Shown: positions 1 through 8,029 of the stretch, in pieces
How positions within the stretch are numbered: position 1 is the first letter of the stretch
How the letters are laid out: each line of letters starts with the position of its first letter
Assembly: GCF_001906585.1 (NCBI RefSeq)
Contig: NZ_JUJA01000155.1
Location: forward strand, 43,855 to 77,232
DNA: 33,378 nucleotides
Reading direction: 5' to 3'
From: Streptomyces kebangsaanensis
GTDB taxonomy: Bacteria > Actinomycetota > Actinomycetes > Streptomycetales > Streptomycetaceae
Notes under the pieces: model-generated
The model's database searches: none
Told to the model about the DNA's origin: nothing
Seen by the model: only the letters and a program-made list of their open reading frames with translations
Program-made: the position numbers and the translations under genes

Positions 1-43
1 CCCGCGGCCCGCTGCAAGCCCCACCCGAGACCAAGCCCCGGAA

Positions 44-84
44 CGAGCAGGGCCCCGGCGCTGGATTCGCCGGGGCCCTGCTCG
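44..84. terminator. Perfect 17-bp stem-loop terminator
   Basis: Bases 44-60 pair perfectly with 68-84 around a 7-nt loop, giving a very GC-rich stem (17 bp). It begins 12 bp past the stop of the minus-strand small gene at 97-270, so it is the natural terminator of that gene. There is no T-tract, which is common in Streptomyces, and the symmetric hairpin could also stop transcription arriving from the left. Confidence 0.85.
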
Positions 85-96
85 CATACAGGCTGA

Positions 97-270
97 TCAG
101 ACGCCGGACACGCCGACTTCCACACCGTGCTCGGCGGCGAGGCGGTGCAGGTCGTCGAGTTCGCCCAGCTCCACCTCGACGAGGAAGTCGTCGCCCTCGT
201 CGCGAGCCCGCGTCAGGTCGGACTCGGTCGCCTTTATGCGCTGCAGAAGTCCTGCGGTGAATGCGTCCAT
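97..270 (-). CDS. Small acidic hypothetical protein (57 aa)
   Basis: This is a 57-residue protein starting MDAFTAGLLQRI at an ATG preceded by a GAGGGGG ribosome binding site about 7 nt upstream. It is rich in Asp/Glu and Leu and looks like a single helix-turn-helix-sized coiled segment, with no membrane segment and no cysteines. A longer frame extends upstream, but its composition (Pro/Arg/His-rich) is that of noncoding GC-rich DNA, so the internal ATG is chosen. It is transcribed divergently from cutR and ends just before the strong hairpin at 44-84. I recognise no family or function. Similar short acidic proteins next to cutRS are plausible in Streptomyces, but I cannot confirm this here. 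Confidence 0.7.
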   Translation of the reverse strand: MDAFTAGLLQRIKATESDLTRARDEGDDFLVEVELGELDDLHRLAAEHGVEVGVSGV

Positions 271-703
271 GCTGCGCCCCCTCGTCCTGGGTCGTGGGTC
301 GGTGGCACGGGGGTGTGCCGTTCGGAAGGGGCGATCACGTCTCAGCAGGTGCCCGGCGCTGCCCGGTGTCGCCCTGCCGGGCGGCGGCGGTGCCGGGCAC
401 CCACACCCACTCTGCGCAAGCGGATCGCGGAGTACCGCATGGTGGTGCGGCACATGCAGAGCGTGATCGCGGGATGTAAAGCCGTCCTCCCCCGGCTCCC
501 TCCCGCGGAAACCTCGGCCGAACGAGAAAATTCGGCATTCCCGCACCCTTCATCCGCCCGTCACCTCTCCCACGGCGGCCGCTTCCCCGGCTTACCGCCG
601 ACTTAGGCTGAAAAGGGCAGGATGAAGCCACACCCACGAAGACACCCCTGCCCGCGTGCGCCCGAGCGGCGCCGCGCGGGCGGACACAGGAAGGACAAGC
701 GAC
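271..703. other. Divergent intergenic region before cutR
   Basis: This 433-bp region separates the minus-strand small gene from cutR and must hold both promoters. I see no convincing -35/-10 pair, no strong palindrome and no convincing ORF. The only clear element is the AGGAAGGA ribosome binding site of cutR at 688-695. Confidence 0.6.
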
Positions 704-1357
704 GTGCGCGTACTCGTCGTCGAGGACGAGCAACTGCTCGCCGATGCGGTGGCCACCGGACTGCGCCGGGAGGCCATGGCCGTCGACGTCGTGTACGACG
801 GTGCGGCCGCCCTGGAGCGCATCGGCGTCAACGACTACGACGTGGTCGTCCTCGACCGCGACCTCCCCCTGGTGCACGGCGACGACGTCTGCCGCAAGGT
901 CGTCGAGCTCGGCATGCCCACGCGCGTGCTGATGCTGACCGCGTCCGGCGACGTCAGCGACCGTGTGGAGGGCCTGGAGATCGGCGCCGACGACTACCTG
1001 CCCAAGCCGTTCGCGTTCAGCGAGCTGACGGCACGCGTGCGTGCCCTGGGCCGGCGTACCAGCGTGCCCCTGCCGCCCGTCCTGGAGCGCGCCGGGATCA
1101 AGCTCGACCCGAACCGCCGCGAGGTCTTCCGGGACGGCAGGGAGGTCCAGCTCGCGCCGAAGGAGTTCGCGGTCCTGGAGGTGCTCATGCGCAGCGAGGG
1201 CGCGGTGGTGTCCGCGGAGCAGCTGCTGGAGAAGGCCTGGGACGAGAACACCGACCCGTTCACCAACGTGGTGCGCGTCACGGTGATGACGCTGCGCCGT
1301 AAACTGGGCGAGCCCCCGGTGATCGTCACGGTCCCCGGCTCCGGCTACCGGATCTGA
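704..1357 (+). CDS. cutR: Two-component response regulator CutR
   Basis: A 217-residue OmpR/PhoB-type response regulator. The receiver domain (about 1-115) has the acidic pair E7-D8, phosphoacceptor D51 in VVVLDRDLP, and the conserved Lys in DDYLPKPF. A winged-helix DNA-binding domain (about 125-217) ends in the usual GSGYRI. The start is the GTG at 704, eight bases after AGGAAGGA, because the receiver begins there (VRVLVVEDEQ); an upstream in-frame ATG would add 16 unlikely residues. It forms an operon with the sensor kinase gene that follows by 6 bp. I recognise the sequence as CutR. The CutRS pair was first described in S. lividans in connection with copper-dependent melanin production and more recently linked to extracellular redox and secretion stress. 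That role is known for the family and not shown by this DNA. Confidence 0.92.
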   Translation: MRVLVVEDEQLLADAVATGLRREAMAVDVVYDGAAALERIGVNDYDVVVLDRDLPLVHGDDVCRKVVELGMPTRVLMLTASGDVSDRVEGLEIGADDYLPKPFAFSELTARVRALGRRTSVPLPPVLERAGIKLDPNRREVFRDGREVQLAPKEFAVLEVLMRSEGAVVSAEQLLEKAWDENTDPFTNVVRVTVMTLRRKLGEPPVIVTVPGSGYRI

Positions 1358-1363
1358 TCCGCC

Positions 1364-2650
1364 GTGGCCGCGACCCCGGCGCCGCCCCAGGCGCCCCCGA
1401 AACCCACCTGGGACCCCCGAAGGCCGGAGCCGGTCTTCCCGTGGCTGCGTCCGACCATCCGGATACGGCTCACCTTGCTGTACGGCGGCATGTTCCTGAT
1501 CGCCGGCATCCTGCTGCTGTCGATCATCTACCTGCTCGCGGCGAACGCGCTGAACGTGGGCAGCGAGCTGCCGTTCAAGATCGTCTCGGGCGAGGTCACC
1601 AGCCAGAGCTGCAACTTCCCGAGCCGGACCACCGCGGGGGAGCTCAACCACGCGATGTACGAGTGCGTGAACCAGCAGCGTCAGCACGCCCTGGACGACC
1701 TGCTCAGCCGCTCGCTGCTGACACTGCTCGGTCTCGCCGTGATCGCCTTCGCGTTCGGCTACGCGATGGCGGGCCGCGTCCTGTCCCCGCTCGGCCGGAT
1801 CACCCGTACCGCCCGCGCGGTGGCCGGTTCGGACCTGTCCCGGCGGATCGAGCTGGACGGCCCGGACGACGAGCTGAAGGAGCTCGCGGACACGTTCGAC
1901 GAGATGCTGGACCGGCTGCAGCGGGCCTTCACCGCCCAGCAGCGCTTCGTCGGCAACGCCTCCCACGAGTTGCGTACACCGCTCGCGATCAACCGCACGC
2001 TCCTGGAGGTGCAGCTGTCCGATCCGCACGCGCCCGTGGAGCTGCAGCAGCTCGGCAAGACCCTGCTGGCCACCAACGAGCGCAGCGAGCAGCTGGTGGA
2101 GGGCCTGCTGCTGCTCGCCCGCAGCGACAACCAGATAGTCGAGCGCAAGCCGGTGGACCTGGCCGAGGTGGCCTCACAGGCCGTCGACCAGGTGCATGCC
2201 GAAGCCGAGGCGAAGGGCGTCGAGATCCGCGGCGAGCGCAAGCCGGCGGTCGTGCAGGGCAACGGCGTACTGCTGGAGCGGATCGCGCTGAACCTGGTGC
2301 AGAACGCGGTGCGGTACAACATCGCCCATGAGGAGGTGCAGCGCGAAGCGCTTCCGAACAAGGGTGGTGGCGGGAGACGGGAGGGCGGCTGGGTCGAGGT
2401 GACGACCGACGTCCAGCACGGGCAGGCGGTGCTGGTGGTCGCGAACACCGGGCCGGTGGTCCCGGCGTACGAGATCGACAACCTCTTCGAGCCCTTCAGG
2501 CGGCTGCGCACCGAGCGTACGGGCAGCGACAAGGGCGTCGGGCTGGGCCTGTCCATCGCCCGCTCCGTGGCGAGGGCGCACGGCGGGCACATCTCGGCCC
2601 AGCCGCGCGAGGGAGGCGGACTCGTGATGCGGGTCACGTTGCCGATTTGA
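1364..2650 (+). CDS. cutS: Two-component sensor histidine kinase CutS
   Basis: A 428-residue membrane histidine kinase. Order: Pro-rich cytoplasmic N-terminus, TM1 (about 36-60), a short extracytoplasmic sensor (about 61-113), TM2 (about 114-136), HAMP (about 137-190), HisKA with phosphoacceptor H201 in NASHELRTP, and a HATPase domain with the N box LNLVQNAVRYN and G box GVGLGLSIARS. Two cysteines, C83 and C101, are the only ones in the extracellular loop and could form a disulfide, consistent with reported redox sensing by CutS. Phosphotransfer to D51 of CutR is expected. The GTG start follows the cutR stop by 6 bp without a good ribosome binding site, suggesting translational coupling. A start a few codons further in would not alter the domains. 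Confidence 0.92.
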   Translation: MAATPAPPQAPPKPTWDPRRPEPVFPWLRPTIRIRLTLLYGGMFLIAGILLLSIIYLLAANALNVGSELPFKIVSGEVTSQSCNFPSRTTAGELNHAMYECVNQQRQHALDDLLSRSLLTLLGLAVIAFAFGYAMAGRVLSPLGRITRTARAVAGSDLSRRIELDGPDDELKELADTFDEMLDRLQRAFTAQQRFVGNASHELRTPLAINRTLLEVQLSDPHAPVELQQLGKTLLATNERSEQLVEGLLLLARSDNQIVERKPVDLAEVASQAVDQVHAEAEAKGVEIRGERKPAVVQGNGVLLERIALNLVQNAVRYNIAHEEVQREALPNKGGGGRREGGWVEVTTDVQHGQAVLVVANTGPVVPAYEIDNLFEPFRRLRTERTGSDKGVGLGLSIARSVARAHGGHISAQPREGGGLVMRVTLPI

Positions 2651-2722
2651 GATCATGACGCCGACACGCGGGGATGTTCGCTTTGCGCGGAATTTCCCGG
2701 GCCCGTTCCCGGCCTCCCCGTG

Positions 2723-2736
2723 TGTGATCGATCACA
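2723..2736. promoter_or_regulatory. 14-bp palindrome, operator-like
   Basis: The sequence TGTGATCGATCACA is perfectly self-complementary. Its TGTGA...TCACA arms resemble Crp/Fnr-type half-sites, but the spacer is 4 bp instead of 6, so no regulator can be assigned. It lies about 170 bp upstream of the candidate promoter of the DUF4193 gene and 73 bp downstream of the cutS stop. Confidence 0.4.
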
Positions 2737-2903
2737 TGGGCGGTTTTCCGGCCATCCACTCTCCGTGATCATAAAAGCGGTCGGAAAGCCGGGAAAATCC
2801 GGGTTTTCGGGGGCGCCGATCACGGGAAGTACACGGTGGGGCCGCTTTGAAGTGCGAGATCCGGACCGTGTACGGTCCCGATCGCCATCCAACCCGATCA
2901 CTC

Positions 2904-2933
2904 TTGAGGAGTCCGGTTGGGTGTCGATTGAGT
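2904..2933 (+). promoter_or_regulatory. Candidate promoter of the DUF4193 gene
   Basis: TTGAGG at 2904-2909 and TTGAGT at 2928-2933 are separated by 18 bp, close to the Streptomyces housekeeping (HrdB-type) arrangement. A start site near 2940 would give a leader of about 100 nt before the ATG at 3044. The -10 match is imperfect. Confidence 0.35.
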
Positions 2934-3043
2934 AACAGACCTTGATGTGAGGCAAAATCTCCGCCTCAGGTCGGGCACAAGTCCGGCCTCTCACGCGTTA
3001 CGTGCGCTGGAGACACCGCAGACACCCAGAGGGGGAGAGCGAC

Positions 3044-3340
3044 ATGGCAACCGATTACGACACCCCACGCAAGACCGACGACGACGTCGACTCGGACAGC
3101 CTGGAAGAGCTGAAGGCGAGGAGGAACGACAAGTCGGCCTCTTCCGTGGACGTCGACGAGTTCGAGGCCGCGGAGGGACTGGAGCTGCCCGGCGCCGACC
3201 TCTCCAATGAGGAACTGGCCGTCCGGGTACTGCCCAAGCAGCAGGACGAGTTCACATGCATGAGCTGCTTCCTGGTGCACCACCGCAGCCAGCTGGCCCG
3301 AGAGAAGAACGGCCAGCCGATCTGCCGCGACTGCGACTGA
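3044..3340 (+). CDS. DUF4193 zinc-ribbon protein
   Basis: A 98-residue protein of the actinobacterial DUF4193 family (M. tuberculosis Rv2699c type). The first ~60 residues are highly acidic and probably disordered. The C-terminus is a zinc ribbon built from CMSC and CRDC pairs separated by about 20 residues, with HH between them. The ATG at 3044 is chosen because it follows GGGGGAGAGCGAC and begins the conserved MATDYDTPR start; an upstream frame extension is Arg/His-rich and implausible. The biochemical role is unknown. The conserved position next to dut and DUF3093 genes across actinobacteria argues for a housekeeping function, possibly in transcription, but that is inference. Confidence 0.9.
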   Translation: MATDYDTPRKTDDDVDSDSLEELKARRNDKSASSVDVDEFEAAEGLELPGADLSNEELAVRVLPKQQDEFTCMSCFLVHHRSQLAREKNGQPICRDCD

Positions 3341-3353
3341 GGCAGGGTCGGCC

Positions 3354-4316
3354 GTGACTGGCTCGACCCCTCCTTGGAAGCGCCGCTTCTCCCACGGGAA
3401 AGCGGACCCGGGGCCGTCCGACGGCCCCCACGGCGCGCGTGACGACGAGCGAGGCCCGTCCCGTACATCCGACATGACCGGACCGGCGGGATCGGCCTCG
3501 CTCGCTCCCGTATCCGGGCGCGGTGATCCCGTCGCCCCGGCGACGGGTCCCGCGCCCGTCGTCCGCCGGGCCGCGGTGATCCGGAGCAGGGCCGGGGAAG
3601 TCGCCAGGAGCGGCGTCCGCAGGAGCGGGAGCCACGCCAGGGCGGCCCTTTCGCACCTCACCGACCGGATCATCGACACGGCCCCGCGGATCCCCGTACG
3701 GGACCTCGCCACGCTCCGCCGGCAGTTCCCGGGCCTCGGGCCCGAACAGCTCGCGGACAGGCTGGTGGCGGGTGCCGCGGCAGCCTCCTCCACGGTCGGA
3801 GCGGGCATCGGGGCAGTGGCCATGCTGCCGGTGCCGCCCGCGATGACGACCGAGCTGGCCGCGGAGGTCACCGGGGTCGCGGCGATCGAGCTGAAGCTGA
3901 TCGCCGAGCTCCACGAGGTGTACGGGGTGCGGCCCCCCGGAAATCTGAAGGTCCGCAGCACCGTGTTCCTGTCCTCCTGGTCACAGGAGCGCGGCATCGA
4001 CGTGCGCAGGCTGTCGACGGTCGACGCGGCCCTCGGCGGCCGGATGAGGCGCCGGCTGCGTCAGCAGGTCATGAAGCGCACGGTCCGGGGCCTGCCGAAG
4101 CTGACGCCGTTCCTGGTGGGCGCCGCCGTCGGCGCCGTCGTGAACCGGCGCGACACCCGCAGGCTCGCGACCTGCGTCCGCGCCGACCTGCGCAGGATCC
4201 AGGTCCCCTGGGACGAACTGCCCGCGCTGCCGCCCCTGGACAGGCCCGAGGACCCACTGGCGATCCAGGACATCACCGACGGCTCCGGGGAGGCCGGAGA
4301 GGACCCCGGGCGCTGA
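3354..4316 (+). CDS. EcsC/DUF697-like hypothetical protein
   Basis: A 320-residue protein. Residues 1 to about 75 are a Gly/Pro/Ser-rich, probably disordered leader. The body contains two amphipathic hydrophobic helices with glycine zippers (GAGIGAVAMLPVPPAM, about 152-167, and FLVGAAVGAVVNRR, about 257-270) around an Ala/Glu-rich helical segment. That pattern is characteristic of EcsC-family or DUF697-like membrane-associated proteins. Arginine-rich stretches flank both hydrophobic parts. The GTG start lies 13 bp after the DUF4193 stop, behind AGGCAGGG, so the two genes are probably co-transcribed. The true start could be further in because the N-terminus is low in information. No enzymatic motif is visible and the function is unknown. 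Confidence 0.7.
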   Translation: MTGSTPPWKRRFSHGKADPGPSDGPHGARDDERGPSRTSDMTGPAGSASLAPVSGRGDPVAPATGPAPVVRRAAVIRSRAGEVARSGVRRSGSHARAALSHLTDRIIDTAPRIPVRDLATLRRQFPGLGPEQLADRLVAGAAAASSTVGAGIGAVAMLPVPPAMTTELAAEVTGVAAIELKLIAELHEVYGVRPPGNLKVRSTVFLSSWSQERGIDVRRLSTVDAALGGRMRRRLRQQVMKRTVRGLPKLTPFLVGAAVGAVVNRRDTRRLATCVRADLRRIQVPWDELPALPPLDRPEDPLAIQDITDGSGEAGEDPGR

Positions 4317-4359
4317 CGCACGCCCCCGGAACGCGCGCCCCGGGAAACACCCGCCCAGG

Positions 4360-4385
4360 CCCCCCGCATCGCCCCGTACGGGGGG
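4360..4385. terminator. Bidirectional terminator between convergent genes
   Basis: CCCCCCG at 4360-4366 pairs with CGGGGGG at 4379-4385 (7-bp stem, 12-nt loop). It sits between the convergent EcsC-like (plus) and DUF3093 (minus) genes and abuts the stop of the latter. A nested CCCCGTACGGGG palindrome offers an alternative fold. Confidence 0.45.
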
Positions 4386-4862
4386 TTACGCGGCCTCCGG
4401 CGCCGCGGCCGCCCGCGCCGCCCGCAGTGCCTCGGCCAGCCGCTCCGGCTCCCGCGTGGACAGGTACAGGTACGGCGTCGGGTCCTCCGGGTCGGTGACC
4501 TCCACCCGCAGCGCCCCCGGAATGTAGGCGCGCAGCAGCAGGAAGGCCCGGGTGTCCGCCTTGTGGGTGCGCCAGGCACGCGCCTCCTCCGCGTCCAGCG
4601 CATGGGCCTCGCCCAGCGCCGTGACCGGGATCTTCGCCTCGCCCGCGACCAGCAGGCCGCCCACGACCCGGATGCGCACCGAGCCGTAGGAGCTCACCAC
4701 GACCGCCATCGCCGCCGTGCCGCCGGCCAGGCCGGCCAGCATCGGCAGGGTGCCGAAGGGAAGCAGGACCAGGGCGACCGAGACACCGATCAGCAGGCTG
4801 ATCAGCCACCAGGAGCGGGGCGCGGTGAGACGTTCTTCGTACGGCTGCGCGGAGAGCTGCAT
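4386..4862 (-). CDS. DUF3093 membrane protein
   Basis: A 158-residue protein of the actinobacterial DUF3093 family (Rv2698 type). Two closely spaced transmembrane helices occupy about residues 18-38 and 39-57, followed by a soluble domain rich in beta strands (GSVRIRVVGGLLVAG, IPVTALG, RVEVTDPEDPTPYLYLSTR). The LSTREPERLAEALR C-terminal segment is typical of the family. The ATG at 4862 starts the conserved MQLSAQPYEERL. It is divergent from the thioesterase gene, with 57 bp between the starts. Function is unknown; conserved linkage with dut is a feature of the actinobacterial block. Confidence 0.85.
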   Translation of the reverse strand: MQLSAQPYEERLTAPRSWWLISLLIGVSVALVLLPFGTLPMLAGLAGGTAAMAVVVSSYGSVRIRVVGGLLVAGEAKIPVTALGEAHALDAEEARAWRTHKADTRAFLLLRAYIPGALRVEVTDPEDPTPYLYLSTREPERLAEALRAARAAAAPEAA

Positions 4863-4919
4863 GCGCCAAGCTTGGCACGGTGTCCGGTCGGCGCCGACGC
4901 GCGGGTAAGGTCTGCGCCT

Positions 4920-5504
4920 GTGAGTGGTAGTTCCGCAGCTCTTCAGCCCCCCGCCGACGCCGTGAAACCCGTCCGGCACCCCGATGCCCCCGCGCCCGGT
5001 GAACTCCTCGGCGCGCACTACGGAGAGTGTTTCGGGTGCGGCGGCGAGCAGCCGCACGGGCTGCACCTCCAGGCACGGGCCGGGGACGGCGTCCGCATCA
5101 CCGCCGAGTTCACCGTGCAGCCCGCCCATCAGGGCGCGCCCGGCCTCGCGCACGGCGGCGTCCTCGCGACCGCCCTCGACGAGACCCTCGGCTCGCTGAA
5201 CTGGCTGCTGCGCACGATCGCCGTGACCGGACGGCTGGAGACCGACTTCGTGCGGCCGGTGCCGGTCGGCACGACCCTGTACCTGGAGGCCGAGGTCACC
5301 GCGGTGGCCGGCCGGAAGATCTACTCCAGGGCCACCGGACGCGTCGGCGGCCCCGACGGACCGGTCGCCGTGCGCGCCGAGGCCCTCTTCGTCGAGGTGA
5401 AGACGGACCACTTCGTGGAGCACGGCCGCGAGGAGGAGATCCGGGCCGTCATGAACGACCCGGACCAGGTCCGACGCGTCCGCGCCTTCGAGGTGAACCC
5501 GTGA
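4920..5504 (+). CDS. PaaI-type hotdog-fold thioesterase
   Basis: A 194-residue hotdog-fold protein. The core carries the PaaI/acyl-CoA thioesterase signature GLAHGGVLATALDETLG (HGG loop with the acidic residue of the central helix), followed by LETDFVRPVPVGTTLYLEAEV. A CFGCG pair precedes the fold (GECFGCGGEQPHGLHL), typical of this subfamily. It is expected to hydrolyse an acyl-CoA-like thioester in the cytosol; the substrate is unknown. The GTG at 4920 is used because no other start lies between the promoter region and the conserved fold; GGTAAGG lies upstream at a rather long distance. The dut gene starts inside its stop codon (GTGA overlap), so the two are translationally coupled. Confidence 0.85.
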   Translation: MSGSSAALQPPADAVKPVRHPDAPAPGELLGAHYGECFGCGGEQPHGLHLQARAGDGVRITAEFTVQPAHQGAPGLAHGGVLATALDETLGSLNWLLRTIAVTGRLETDFVRPVPVGTTLYLEAEVTAVAGRKIYSRATGRVGGPDGPVAVRAEALFVEVKTDHFVEHGREEEIRAVMNDPDQVRRVRAFEVNP

Positions 5505-6061
5505 GCCGGGAGCCGCTGGACGTGCTGATCCGGCGCGTCGACCCCGACGTACCGCTTCCGGCGTACGCGCATCCCGGCGACGCCGGCGCCGATCTGCGCA
5601 CCACCGTGGAGTGCGAACTGGCGCCGGGGGAACGGGCCGTGCTGCCCACGGGTGTGTCTGTCGCCCTGCCCGAGGGGTACGCGGCGTTCGTGCATCCGCG
5701 CTCCGGCCTCGCGGCCCGCCTCGGTGTCGCCCTCGTGAATGCCCCGGGGACGGTTGATGCCGGGTACCGTGGGGAGATCAAGGTGATCGTGGTGAATCTC
5801 GACCCGCGCGAGTCCGTGCGGTTCGAGCGCTTCGACCGGATTGCCCAACTGGTCGTCCAGCAGGTCGAGAGGGTCCGCTTCCAGGAGGTGGCGGAGCTTC
5901 CCGGCTCGGCGCGGGCCGAGGGGGGCTTCGGGTCCACGGGTGGCCACGCCGCCGTGGACGGCGCGAGCGGCATGAACGGCACGAACGGCCGGACCGCCGT
6001 GGGCGGCCCGGCGGGTGGGAATCGATACGCTTCGGTCGTATCCGACCGGGAAGGACAGTGA
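5501..6061 (+). CDS. dut: dUTP diphosphatase (dUTPase)
   Basis: A 186-residue trimeric-type dUTPase that converts dUTP to dUMP and pyrophosphate, keeping uracil out of DNA and feeding thymidylate synthesis. All five motifs are present: AGADLRT (I), HPRSGLAARLG (II), NAPGTVDAGYRGEI with the catalytic Asp (III), RFDRIAQLVV (IV), and the glycine-rich GGFGSTG (V). The GTG start overlaps the thioesterase stop. After motif V, where most dUTPases end, there is a tail of nearly 40 residues rich in Gly, Asn and Ala that looks disordered. The DUF3710 gene follows at once and the three genes form one operon. Confidence 0.95.
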   Translation: MSREPLDVLIRRVDPDVPLPAYAHPGDAGADLRTTVECELAPGERAVLPTGVSVALPEGYAAFVHPRSGLAARLGVALVNAPGTVDAGYRGEIKVIVVNLDPRESVRFERFDRIAQLVVQQVERVRFQEVAELPGSARAEGGFGSTGGHAAVDGASGMNGTNGRTAVGGPAGGNRYASVVSDREGQ

Positions 6062-6062
6062 C

Positions 6063-6824
6063 GTGTTCGGACGTCGCAAGAAGAAGGGTGCCGCCGAGGA
6101 CGCGGCCGGCGAGGCCGAGCAGGTCGTCGACAACGTCGACACCGAGGCGGACGACAAGGGCGAGCGCGAGCGGGTGAGGCTCGCTCCCGCACCGCGGCCC
6201 GACGGGCCCTGGGACAGCTCCGAGGTGCGCGAACCGGCCGAGGGCCGCGTGGACCTGGGCGGACTGTTCGTGCCGGGCGTCGACGGCATGGAGCTGCGGG
6301 TGGAGGTCGCGGGCGACGCGATCGTCGCGGCGACCGTCGTCCTCCACGACAGCGCCATCCAGCTGCAGGCCTTCGCCGCGCCCAAGCGCGAGGGCATCTG
6401 GGGCGAGGTGCGCGAGGAGATCGGCACCGGCATCACCCAGCAGGGCGGCATCGTGGACGAGGTCGAGGGACCGCTGGGCTGGGAGCTGCGCGCCCAGGTC
6501 CCGGTGCAGCTGCCGGACGGCACGGGCGGCTACCAGGTCGTGCGGTTCGTCGGTGTGGACGGTCCCCGTTGGTTCCTGCGCGGAGTGATCTCCGGTCAGG
6601 GCGCGGTGCAGCCGCAGGCGGCCGGGCTGCTCGAGCAGATCTTCCGGGACACGGTCGTGGTCCGCGGCGAGGGCCCGATGGCGCCCCGCGACCCGATCGT
6701 CCTGAAGCTGCCGAACGACGCGCAGATGGTGCCCGAGGGCGTCCAGCAGGACGAGGGCCAGTCCCGCTTCTCCGGCGGCCTGGGCCAGCTCCAGCGCGGC
6801 CCGGAGATCACCGAGGTCCGTTAG
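6063..6824 (+). CDS. DUF3710 protein
   Basis: A 253-residue member of the actinobacterial DUF3710 family (Rv2696c type). It opens with a basic MFGRRKKKG stretch and an acidic linker to about residue 55. A conserved alpha/beta domain follows, with GLFVPGVDGMELRVEV, FAAPKREGIWGEVREEI and the strongly conserved VRFVGVDGPRWFLRGVISG. No membrane segment or catalytic motif is evident. The GTG at 6063 follows GGGAAGGACAGTGAC, starts at the conserved MFGRRK and leaves one base after the dut stop; upstream in-frame residues overlap dut and are rejected. Function is unknown, but the link with dut is conserved between Streptomyces and mycobacteria. Confidence 0.9.
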   Translation: MFGRRKKKGAAEDAAGEAEQVVDNVDTEADDKGERERVRLAPAPRPDGPWDSSEVREPAEGRVDLGGLFVPGVDGMELRVEVAGDAIVAATVVLHDSAIQLQAFAAPKREGIWGEVREEIGTGITQQGGIVDEVEGPLGWELRAQVPVQLPDGTGGYQVVRFVGVDGPRWFLRGVISGQGAVQPQAAGLLEQIFRDTVVVRGEGPMAPRDPIVLKLPNDAQMVPEGVQQDEGQSRFSGGLGQLQRGPEITEVR

Positions 6825-7169
6825 GACCGGGCCGGCTCCGGGCCACGGGGCGTGCCGGTCCGGCTGAGCGCGGGCCCGGGGTCTCGGGCGCGGGGGCCGG
6901 GAGCGGGTGCGCCTGGCTCCGCGGTTCCGGCGTGGCCCTTCCGGCGTGGTCCTTCCGATGCCTCCGGCCCGCGGCCGTCACCTCGGCGTGGGCCGTGAAC
7001 CATGAAGGGCCGCACCTTTCACAGGAGGGCGGCCCTTCGGCGAGCCGGGCCGCCCTTCACCGCCGGAGGCGGGACCATCACGGGCGCGAGCCCGCTGGGG
7101 GATTGAAGGGACCGGCGGGGGCCGTGATACTGACGCCCGGTCCACGGGGGACCGCAGCGGGGAGGGCAC
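6825..7169. other. Intergenic region with overlapping hairpins
   Basis: 345 bp without a convincing gene. It contains two mutually exclusive stem-loops at 7004-7055 (listed separately) and the GGGGAGGG ribosome binding site of the ABC ATPase gene. I see no good promoter motif. Confidence 0.6.
7004..7055 (+). terminator. Overlapping stem-loops, terminator or attenuator
   Basis: GAAGGGCCGC at 7004-7013 pairs perfectly with GCGGCCCTTC at 7029-7038. The overlapping GGGCGGCCC at 7027-7035 instead pairs with GGGCCGCCC at 7047-7055. The two hairpins cannot form together. They lie about 180 bp after the DUF3710 stop and 115 bp before the ABC ATPase start. Simple termination of the dut operon is the most economical reading. 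Confidence 0.45.
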
Positions 7170-7862
<693 letters not shown>

Positions 7863-8029
7863 CGCACCGGCGGGCCGCGGCGCCCTGACAGATCCGTGAC
7901 GCACTGACGTCGGAGTCGCGTCGAAGACCCTCTCCCGCCCCGCACGGGCCCCTCGGGCCGCGCCGGCCGGCCGTAGGGCCGACGCCGCGTACTCACGCAC
8001 GTCACGCACGACGGGAAGACAATGGGGCC

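Larger units (their letters stand above)
2651..3043. other. Intergenic region before the DUF4193 gene
   Basis: A 393-bp noncoding stretch with lower GC than its flanks. It contains a perfect 14-bp palindrome at 2723-2736, several further GATC-containing segments, a candidate promoter at 2904-2933, and the GGGGGAGA ribosome binding site just before 3044. Short open frames here have no coding character. Confidence 0.6.

Noticed and set aside
335-2029. 564-aa minus-strand open frame opposite cutR-cutS
   Set aside because: It is the antisense shadow of two clear genes; its composition (His/Val/Arg/Gln-rich, no domain) is typical of GC-rich complementary frames.
4371-4382. CCCCGTACGGGG palindrome as an operator
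   Set aside because: It lies inside the intergenic hairpin between convergent genes, where no promoter is expected; a terminator is the simpler explanation.
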